Of a stretch of 64,000 bases of DNA, positions 58,011 to 64,000 are shown piece by piece. Both the position numbers and the translations under genes were made by a program. How positions within the stretch are numbered: position 1 is the first letter of the stretch; each line of letters starts with the position of its first letter. This DNA comes from Acidobacteriota bacterium. GTDB taxonomy: Bacteria > Acidobacteriota > Thermoanaerobaculia > UBA5066. Below the pieces are notes generated by a model. It saw only the letters and a program-made list of their open reading frames with translations, had not been told where the DNA came from and did not search any database. The stretch covers positions 124,001 through 188,000 of the forward strand of contig JAKOVQ010000003.1 of the NCBI GenBank assembly GCA_029781975.1, written 5' to 3'.

Positions 58011-60407
58011 TCATCTCACGCTCACCGGGACGATGGTCGGATCTCCCGTCCCGTTGTCGATCACCGACGCGTAGGCCTGGACCCGGCCTCCCGGCGTGAG
58101 GACCTCGACCCGCGCCCAGGCGATCGGGGCGTCCCCGGACCCGCACGCCGCGAAGACGTCGTCCACCTGGACGAGCGCGCCGGCGGGGACCGCGACGACG
58201 TGCTCATGCCCGAGCGGGGTCCCGTCGGCGGCGGAGAGGCGAAGGACGACCGTGACGACCTCCTCGCCGACGTTCGCGAGCCCGACGTTCGTCCGGACGG
58301 ACGTGCCCTTCTCGAGGAGCGGGATCGTCCCGGGGCGTCCGGGGGTGACGGCGCCCGAGTCGCCGACGCCGCGGAGGTGGGCGCCGAACGTCCCCGCGCC
58401 CGTCTCGTTGAACGTCCGGGACGAGACCGTGACGGGACCGTCCGGCACGAGCCGGATCGCTCCGGACGCCGGCGAGCCCGGATCGAGCCCGAAGAGGGAG
58501 CAGAGGACGTCCGGCTCGAACCGGACGCCGGGCGCGAGGACGAAGGTCCTGGCGACGGGGGCGCCGCCCCCAGCGGGGGTGAACGCCGCCTCGATGGAGA
58601 CGGCGGTGCCCGATGGGTTCACGACGGCGACGTCGGTCCGCCAGAGGCTCCCGTTCGCCCCGGGCGCATGGGCGGCCGCCGGGACCGTCCGCGCGTGGGG
58701 GGAGGCGCTCCCGGAGACGCCCTCGGCCTCCACGGGGACCTCCACCGGCACGATCGTCGGGTCTCCCGTCCGGTTGTCGATCACCGACGCGTAGGCCCAG
58801 ACGAGGCCTCCGGACGTCGTGACGTCGACCTCGGCGAACGCGACGTCCTGGTCCCCGGCGCCGGCCTCGCCGAAGACGTCCACCACCTGGACGAGGCCCC
58901 AGGGAGGGACGGCGAGGGAGAGAGGAGCGCCAAGCCGCTCCCCGGCCCCTCCCCTGAGCCGGAGCGTGACCGCAACGGCCGAGGGGCCGAGGTTGGCCAC
59001 GCCGACGTTGGTCCGGAACAGGGGGCCGCGGGTCAGGTGAGGAAGGATCCCGGCCCGGCCGGGGGCGAGGCCGTCGCCTGCGGTCACGGCCGGGAGGAAG
59101 CCGCCGAACGTCCCGGCCTCCGAGCCCATGAACGTGCGGGACGCGAGCGCGAGCGGCTGGTCCGCTTCGATGCGGACGGTCCCCGAGCCCGACGCTTCAG
59201 GCTCCAGGCCGAACAGCGTCGAGAGGACGTCGGTCCACGCGACCGTCTCGCCGGCCCCGAGGGTCGTCGTCCTGGTCGCCGGCGGTCCCTCCACGGGAAC
59301 GAACGTGAGGGTCACCCGGCTGGCCCGGGGACCGTCGTTGACCGCCGCCACGTCGGTCCGCCAGAAGGTCCCGAGGGCCCCGGGCGCGTGAGCCGCGGCA
59401 GGAAGGACGGCGGCCCACGGCTCGGGGGCCGGCCCTTCGACGGCGACCGCGACCGAGGCCGAGAACGCCAACCCTTCCCCGGCCGCGTCGAGGCGGACCG
59501 TTCCTGCCGCCCCCGCGGGAGGCGACCCGACCAGCCCGACGGTCACCTTTCCGGGGACCGTCCGGATCGCCGGCTCCACGTGCAGCCACGGCACGTCGGC
59601 CCGGGCGGAGCACGTCAGGACGTGGGGTCCGTCGACGAGGAGCTCCGCCGTGGGCCGCGTCGCCGAAAGCACGAGCGAGGAGGGCGAGACCGACAGGCCG
59701 GGAGCCGGCGCGAGGGCGGCCTGGAGGAGGTCGTAGCGGACGCCTCCCGCGGGACGGTGCTCGAGGAGGACGAGGGCGTGCAGGTGCTGCCAGTCCGCTC
59801 CGGCGAGCGTCGGGACGTCGACGGTCGTCGTCACCGTCCCCCCGGGAGGAAGGGGCTCACCGAGCATCTTCGAGGCCGTCCCCCGCACCCAGGTGCGCGT
59901 GAGGCCGAAGGTGGAGTCCTCCCAGGCGATGACCCAGAGGGAGGCCGCCTGCGCGGGGGTGATCTCGGCCTCCGTCAGGTTCGTGGCCCTCACCCAGACG
60001 CGAAGACCGTCGCCGACCCTGAGGCTCCACGCGCGGACGACGGCTCCCGGCGGGCGCGCGAGCTCGGCCTCCAGCATCTCCCGGTAGCGCGAGCCGTAGT
60101 CGACCGGTCCCTGGCAGACGGAGAGGCCGCTCCCGACCATGACGAGCGGCAGGTAGACCGGCGCCGGCCCGGAGAAGCCGGCCCACCAGCGGTCGACCCG
60201 CCCCGTGGAGAAGGCGTCGTAGTCGTACTCGAGCAGGACGGCCCGTCCCGCCAGCTCCTCCTGGAGTGCGGTCACGATCGGCCCGGCGGCGTAGCAGTAG
60301 GCGCCCGACCCGCGGGCGAAGAACTCGAAGAGGCCCAGCCGCTCGTCGGCGCGGGCACCGCCCCCGGCGAGCAGGAGGACGAGCAGCCACCTCAGCGTCC
60401 GGTCCAT
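58011..60407 (-). CDS. Secreted protein: thioredoxin-like N-terminus plus two 240-residue tandem repeats
   Basis: 798 residues. Signal peptide ends near GGARAD. The N-terminal part (RLGLFEFFARGSGAYCYAAGPIVTALQEEL) looks like a thioredoxin fold with a single Cys in place of CxxC. The second half is two copies of a 240-residue unit (LPAAAHAPGALGTFWRTDVAAVN ... FRTNVGVANLG ... AYASVIDNRTGDPTIVPV). The units resemble the C-terminal regions of the proteases at 1772 and 32906. It is the last gene of a five-gene operon with rhodanese, MauE-like and DsbA-like genes, overlapping the DsbA-like gene by 16 bp. It may be a surface-exposed cargo or partner of the thiol system. Confidence 0.75.
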   Translation of the reverse strand: MDRTLRWLLVLLLAGGGARADERLGLFEFFARGSGAYCYAAGPIVTALQEELAGRAVLLEYDYDAFSTGRVDRWWAGFSGPAPVYLPLVMVGSGLSVCQGPVDYGSRYREMLEAELARPPGAVVRAWSLRVGDGLRVWVRATNLTEAEITPAQAASLWVIAWEDSTFGLTRTWVRGTASKMLGEPLPPGGTVTTTVDVPTLAGADWQHLHALVLLEHRPAGGVRYDLLQAALAPAPGLSVSPSSLVLSATRPTAELLVDGPHVLTCSARADVPWLHVEPAIRTVPGKVTVGLVGSPPAGAAGTVRLDAAGEGLAFSASVAVAVEGPAPEPWAAVLPAAAHAPGALGTFWRTDVAAVNDGPRASRVTLTFVPVEGPPATRTTTLGAGETVAWTDVLSTLFGLEPEASGSGTVRIEADQPLALASRTFMGSEAGTFGGFLPAVTAGDGLAPGRAGILPHLTRGPLFRTNVGVANLGPSAVAVTLRLRGGAGERLGAPLSLAVPPWGLVQVVDVFGEAGAGDQDVAFAEVDVTTSGGLVWAYASVIDNRTGDPTIVPVEVPVEAEGVSGSASPHARTVPAAAHAPGANGSLWRTDVAVVNPSGTAVSIEAAFTPAGGGAPVARTFVLAPGVRFEPDVLCSLFGLDPGSPASGAIRLVPDGPVTVSSRTFNETGAGTFGAHLRGVGDSGAVTPGRPGTIPLLEKGTSVRTNVGLANVGEEVVTVVLRLSAADGTPLGHEHVVAVPAGALVQVDDVFAACGSGDAPIAWARVEVLTPGGRVQAYASVIDNGTGDPTIVPVSVR
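58022..59470 (-). repeat. Exact-period 720-bp tandem duplication
   Basis: Landmarks such as GTTGTCGATCACCGACGCG (58053 and 58773) and CGTCGGTCCGCCAGA (58631 and 59351) recur exactly 720 bases apart. The period is 240 codons, so the duplication is in frame. The copies have diverged moderately elsewhere. Confidence 0.8.
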
Positions 60408-61246
60408 CGGTGCCCCCTCGCCCGCTCGGCTTCCTCCTCGATGGCGTCCGCCACCTCACCGAGCTCCAGGTCGCCGGTCCAGCGACGGCCGTTCAGGAAG
60501 AGCGTCGGGGTCTCCTCGACGCCGTTGGCGAGACCTTCCTTCTTGCTCGCGACCAGCGCCTCGCGCGTCGCGGGGTCGGCGATCCGCGCCGTGAACGCGT
60601 CCGGATCGAGGCCGACGGCGCCGGCGCGCTGGCGGCGGCGCTCGGGCGAGTCGTCGTCGAACTCGCGGTAGCTCAGGAGGGCGAACTCCCAGAACCGGCC
60701 CATCGCGGCGGCCGCCGCGAAGGCGAGCCCCGCCTCGGTGGACCCGGGGTGGCCCCGGATCGGGAAGGTGCGGAAGGCGAGGCGGGCGAGCCCCCGGAGC
60801 CGCCCCGAGACCACCTCCCGGTGGAGCGCAGGGACGAGCTTGCTGCAATACGGGCAGCGGGCGCACGCGTAGACGACGACCGTGACGGGGGCCCCTTCGG
60901 CCCCGGCGATCGAGGCGGACGCGAGGTCGACGGCGGCGGGAGAGCCCCCGCCCAGCATGCTGCGCGCGCGGCGCGAGAGGGAGCGGCGGATCCGGGCCTC
61001 GTCCTGGCCCGCCGCCACGCGCCGGCAGATCCCGTCCGCGAGCCGGACCGCGAGGGCGCAGGTCGGGCGGGCCGCCAGGCAGCGGGCGATCGTGTCGTCG
61101 CAGCAGTCGTAGGGGTGCTCGCTCTCGAGGAGCTTCAGGGCCAGCGTCCGCTGGGAGCCCGCCAGCGCGTCGCACACGGCGGTCTGCGCGCGGGCGGGCG
61201 CCGCGAGAGCCGCGGCCAGCAGCAGGGCGGCGGTCAGGTCGCGCAT
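60392..61246 (-). CDS. DsbA-like thioredoxin-fold protein
   Basis: 284 residues with a signal peptide ending in ARAQT. A Cys-rich N-terminal region (HPYDCCDDTIARCLAARPTC) is followed by a thioredoxin fold with active site CPYC in YACARCPYCSKLVPALH (about 128). The end has VEETPTLFLNGRRW with the cis-Pro. Expected periplasmic disulfide oxidase, isomerase or reductase. It overlaps both neighbours in the operon by 13-16 bp. Confidence 0.88.
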   Translation of the reverse strand: MRDLTAALLLAAALAAPARAQTAVCDALAGSQRTLALKLLESEHPYDCCDDTIARCLAARPTCALAVRLADGICRRVAAGQDEARIRRSLSRRARSMLGGGSPAAVDLASASIAGAEGAPVTVVVYACARCPYCSKLVPALHREVVSGRLRGLARLAFRTFPIRGHPGSTEAGLAFAAAAAMGRFWEFALLSYREFDDDSPERRRQRAGAVGLDPDAFTARIADPATREALVASKKEGLANGVEETPTLFLNGRRWTGDLELGEVADAIEEEAERARGHRWTGR

Positions 61247-61713
61247 CGGGCGCTCCTCCTTTCGATCAGACGGTCCAGCGCGAGGGCCCCCCGGTCCCCG
61301 GCGAGGACCAGGACGGCGAGGGCGAACCAGAGGGCGTCCCGCACGACCGTGAGCCAGGAGATCGGATCGTGCTCGGCTCCTCGCGAGGCGAAGCAGCCGC
61401 AGGACATGTCGAGGCCCCGGCCGAGCGCGAGGAGGAGCGCCGCGAGGAACGTCGCCATCATCGCGGCGACGAGGAGGGCGGCGGTCCTCACCCTGAGGCC
61501 GGCGAGCAGCATCAGGCCGGCGACGAGCTCGACCCAGGGGAGGACGATGGCGACCGGGTTCACCAGCGCGAGCGGCAGGATGCCGTAGGTCGCCACGTCG
61601 ACGGCGAAGTCGTGGGGGGAGGCGATCTTGTGCGCCGACGCCCAGACGAAGAGCGCTCCGAGGTACCAGCGGGCCGGAACCGCCATGCGCGCGGCGACGT
61701 CGGACGGGCTCAC
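61234..61713 (-). CDS. MauE/DoxX-like membrane redox protein
   Basis: 159 residues from the GTG at 61713, which overlaps the stop of the rhodanese-like gene (GTGA); an ATG at 61686 is an internal alternative. Four hydrophobic segments. The motif LDMSCGCFASRGAEHDPISW has the CGCF pair seen in MauE-like proteins, which support disulfide formation or reductant transfer across the membrane. It likely supplies or removes electrons for the DsbA-like protein beside it. Confidence 0.82.
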   Translation of the reverse strand: MSPSDVAARMAVPARWYLGALFVWASAHKIASPHDFAVDVATYGILPLALVNPVAIVLPWVELVAGLMLLAGLRVRTAALLVAAMMATFLAALLLALGRGLDMSCGCFASRGAEHDPISWLTVVRDALWFALAVLVLAGDRGALALDRLIERRSARCAT

Positions 61714-62204
61714 GGCGCCCCTCCGTCCTCGAGGGCCGGAGCGCCGCCGCGAACGAACGAGACGTGGCGGAGCCCGCGTCCCGAGATCTCCCGGCCGAGG
61801 TGCTCCCCGGAGTCGGGGCGGCCTCCGTCGCCGTAAACCACGACCCGGGTGGCCCGGCTGGCGGCGACCTCGCGGGCGAGCTGGCGCAGCTCCGACGCGG
61901 GAAGGGGATCGAGCCAGTCGTAGGGGACGTTCACGGCGCCCGGCAGGTGGAAGCGACGGAAGGCTTCCTTTCCTCGGGCGTCGATCAGGAACTTCCGCGG
62001 TGCTCGCAGCGCGGGGTCTCCCGGCCCCAGCGGGACGACGAGGCCGCCCGGCTCGGGGCAGGGGACCAGGACCTCGTACGGCGTCCGGGCGACGAGCGGA
62101 AGCCCGGCGGGGCGGAGCGCGTTGACCGCGAGGGCGAGCAGCGCAGCGGCGGCCGCCACCGCCGCGGCCTCCGGGACGAGCCGGCTCCTCTCGCGGGCGC
62201 CCAT
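61710..62204 (-). CDS. Membrane-anchored rhodanese-like protein lacking the catalytic Cys
   Basis: 164 residues. One N-terminal hydrophobic segment (13-31) anchors a periplasmic rhodanese domain: KFLIDARGKEAFRRFHLPGAVNVPYDW, then VVVYGDGGRPDSGEHLG. The catalytic position is G125, not Cys. The only Cys, in LVPCPEPGG, is far from the site. It is the third Cys-less rhodanese domain in the window. It overlaps the upstream TPR/barrel gene by one base (TGATG). Confidence 0.82.
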   Translation of the reverse strand: MGARERSRLVPEAAAVAAAAALLALAVNALRPAGLPLVARTPYEVLVPCPEPGGLVVPLGPGDPALRAPRKFLIDARGKEAFRRFHLPGAVNVPYDWLDPLPASELRQLAREVAASRATRVVVYGDGGRPDSGEHLGREISGRGLRHVSFVRGGAPALEDGGAP

Positions 62205-63754
62205 CAGAGCCCGCAGCTGGAGCCGCGCCGCAGCTCCTCGTCCTGGCGCAGGAGGTCGATGATCCGCTCGGACTCGCCCGGCGTGCCCGGAGCCAGCCCC
62301 CACTCGAGCGGGACGTGGCCGGCGGGGCGGACGACGTGCGGCGCCCAGGGGTCGGCCCCGAACGTGAACCGGACGAGGAGGCGGGCGCGCGCCTCCGTGT
62401 AGTCGTAGTCCGAGCCGGGCATCTGGTCTGCCGTGGAGTCGCGTCGGGCGAGCTGCCCTTCCAGGGCGATCCGCAGAGCGCGCCAGGGCGGGAGCCAGAG
62501 GCCCAGCGCGACCTTGCCGAGGAGGTCGCGCCGCCGCTCCGTCGTGCCGAAGGCCAGGAGCCCGTCCCGCCCGCCGGAATGGGGGTAGTCGTCCAGGGCC
62601 GCCGTGACGGCGAGGCGGGCGGTGAAGCCCCCGGGGAGGCCGATCCGGAGCGCCGTCGCCAGGGAGACTCCGAGGAGGTCGTACGCGGGGGAAGCCGCCG
62701 CGGCGCCCCGCACCGTCGCACCCACCACGGCAGGCGTACGCGGCGCGAGCCGGACCGGCCCGCCCAGCCCGACGTCCCACTCCCGCCGGCTCCGCCGCGG
62801 GTCGCGGTAGGTGCGGTGTCCGCCTCCGCCGAAGAGGAGCCAGCCGCTCCTCGACTCGACCTCGAGCTCGCCGCGGCGGGCCACGCTGTAGAGCGAGGGC
62901 GTCTGGCGGAGATGGAGCTCCTCGGCCCGATAGGCGAGCAAGGCGCGATAGCGTCCGAGGCTGACGAGGCCGCCCGCCCGGAGGCTCCCCTGCAAACTGC
63001 TCAGCTCGCGGTACGCCTCCTCCTCGAGGCCGTGCCCCACTCCCTCCACGTCCAGGAAGGGCCGGAAGGACGCGAGGAGGGGAGGCGCGAGGCGCGTCCG
63101 CACCGTGACGTCCCCGAGCCAGCTCCCGGTCCCGCTGGCGCCCGGGTCGGTCGGAGCTCCCGCGAGGGCGTTCGTCGTGTAGCCCGCGCCGAGCTCGAGC
63201 TCGCCCGATACCGGCTCGATCCACCAGGGGTCCGACTGCCTCGCGAGGGCCTCCCACGCCGTACGGTCCTCGGGAAAGACCGGAGCCGCTCGACCGAGGC
63301 CTGCGAGCTCGGTCCGCGCGGCTGCCGGGTCCGAGAGGACGGTCGCCCGAAAGGCCCGAAGGAGCGCCCGGCGCGAGCGCTCGGGGCCCTCCGGAGACGG
63401 GGCCGCCGACCCGAGATCCTCCCGGGCCAGGTCGGGGTCCCCCTCGCGAAGGTGGACGCACGCGAGCCAATCGCGCGCCGTGGCGTCGTCCGGCCGGCGC
63501 TCGAGGGTGGCCCGCAAGGCCCGCTCCGCCCAGAACAGGTTCCCGTCGAGGAGGTAGCCTCGGGCGAGGAGGAGCGGGAGGAGCGGATCGTCGGGGTGAA
63601 GCCCCACCGCTCGCCGCAGGCGCTCCACCGCCGCCCGGACCTCGCCCCTCCCGAGCAGCTCCTCCGCCGCCTTCCGCTCGCACGCGGCGTCGCACGGAGG
63701 GGACGGGGGCGCAGAGGCCATCGCCACGGCCAGGAGCAGCGCGACGGCGCTCAC
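62204..63754 (-). CDS. TPR plus beta-barrel outer membrane protein
   Basis: 516 residues starting with GTG at 63754 (GGAGGAGGG upstream). Short signal peptide, then two Cys (PCDAAC), then TPR repeats (AAVERLRRAVGLHPDDPLLPLLLARGYLL, AERALRATLERRPDDATARDWLA). From about residue 190 alternating strands such as GELELGAGYTTNAL and YTEARARLLVRFTFG suggest a beta-barrel. The end, RGSSCGL, places a Cys three from the terminus. First gene of the operon; function unknown. Confidence 0.72.
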   Translation of the reverse strand: MSAVALLLAVAMASAPPSPPCDAACERKAAEELLGRGEVRAAVERLRRAVGLHPDDPLLPLLLARGYLLDGNLFWAERALRATLERRPDDATARDWLACVHLREGDPDLAREDLGSAAPSPEGPERSRRALLRAFRATVLSDPAAARTELAGLGRAAPVFPEDRTAWEALARQSDPWWIEPVSGELELGAGYTTNALAGAPTDPGASGTGSWLGDVTVRTRLAPPLLASFRPFLDVEGVGHGLEEEAYRELSSLQGSLRAGGLVSLGRYRALLAYRAEELHLRQTPSLYSVARRGELEVESRSGWLLFGGGGHRTYRDPRRSRREWDVGLGGPVRLAPRTPAVVGATVRGAAAASPAYDLLGVSLATALRIGLPGGFTARLAVTAALDDYPHSGGRDGLLAFGTTERRRDLLGKVALGLWLPPWRALRIALEGQLARRDSTADQMPGSDYDYTEARARLLVRFTFGADPWAPHVVRPAGHVPLEWGLAPGTPGESERIIDLLRQDEELRRGSSCGL

Positions 63755-63854
63755 CGTGGCCCTCCTCCGGGGCCCGACCGGCTCTCACCGGACGCCGTCG
63801 GCATCACGTCCCTCCTTTCGGGTCCGTCCCCGCGGCGCTCCCCGTTCCGGGGGC

Positions 63855-64000
63855 CTAGTCGTACGCCTTTCGGACGGATTCCTCGCCGAGCGTCGGCCTT
63901 ACGAGCTCGTCCCAGCGCGGGCCCTCCCACGTCCCGAGCTTCCGGTGGGTCAGGTAGTACTTCTGGGGGATCGGGTGCGTCCCCACGACGACCTCGAGGC
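63855..64000 (-). CDS. C-terminal fragment of an unrecognised protein, truncated by the window edge
   Basis: The last 47 codons of a minus-strand gene, ending at the TAG complement at 63855-63857. The tail reads EVVVGTHPIPQKYYLTH, then KLGTWEGPRWDEL and VRKAYD. Codon use matches the neighbours. I do not recognise the family from this much. It is 100 bp upstream of the TPR/barrel gene on the same strand and could be in the same operon. Confidence 0.6.
   Translation of the reverse strand, partial: LEVVVGTHPIPQKYYLTHRKLGTWEGPRWDELVRPTLGEESVRKAYD

Overview
This window comes from a bacterium of very high G+C content, roughly 70% or more by eye, with dense and often overlapping genes (ATGA/GTGA stop-start junctions) and a Gram-negative cell plan: a FadL-type porin, a TPR/beta-barrel protein, many signal peptides and a twin-arginine signal. 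The gene mix points to an Acidobacteriota-like organism, possibly a Thermoanaerobaculia relative. It includes pyruvate:ferredoxin oxidoreductase with a DHOD-like partner, a deoxyhypusine-synthase-like protein, a PIG-L/sodium-symporter operon, and secreted proteases with shared C-terminal domains. The taxonomic call is inference; there is no rRNA gene here, and the only tRNA-like sequence is a fragment.

Layout. 0-19.8 kb holds general metabolism and envelope genes: a GT-C membrane glycosyltransferase, a secreted zinc protease, glycogen debranching enzyme, the PIG-L deacetylase/micro-membrane-protein/symporter operon, deoxyhypusine-synthase-like protein, alanine racemase, a DUF2911 protein, a flavin amine-oxidase-like enzyme, a B12-binding radical SAM protein with a STAS-like tail, and a desaturase very like eukaryotic sphingolipid delta-4 desaturases. 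19.8-22.8 kb is an accessory patch of small toxin-antitoxin-type genes (PIN, DUF2442, a DUF6036-like pair, HEPN/MNT) ending in a tRNA-3'-end-like fragment. 22.8-36.8 kb holds a cAMP-binding-fold/GGDEF protein, PFOR with its DHOD-like partner, a second GT-C protein, an ABC exporter and a subtilase. 36.9-40.5 kb is a beta-oxidation pair (FadI/FadJ) plus dodecin.

42.1-57.9 kb is the most distinctive part: a sulfur-compound respiration and import locus in two arms. The left arm (minus strand) carries a DsrC/TusE-like protein, a PsrABC/PhsABC-like molybdoenzyme and a split YeeE/YedE thiosulfate transporter. The right arm (plus strand) carries an octaheme tetrathionate-reductase-type cytochrome, a cytochrome b, a second split YeeE/YedE transporter, a sulfide:quinone-oxidoreductase-like flavoprotein and a 48-residue protein. 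Both long YeeE halves are fused to a rhodanese-like domain in which Gly replaces the catalytic Cys, and both end in Gly-Gly-Cys. Together these suggest uptake of thiosulfate or a related sulfur species, reduction or oxidation at the quinone pool, and an unusual terminal-thiol sulfur relay. A DUF134 regulator and a NifX-like protein sit between the arms.

58.0-63.8 kb is a five-gene minus-strand operon: TPR/beta-barrel protein, a third Cys-less rhodanese, a MauE/DoxX-like protein, a DsbA-like protein and a repeat-containing secreted protein. It looks like an envelope thiol/disulfide system. The window ends inside an unrecognised minus-strand gene.
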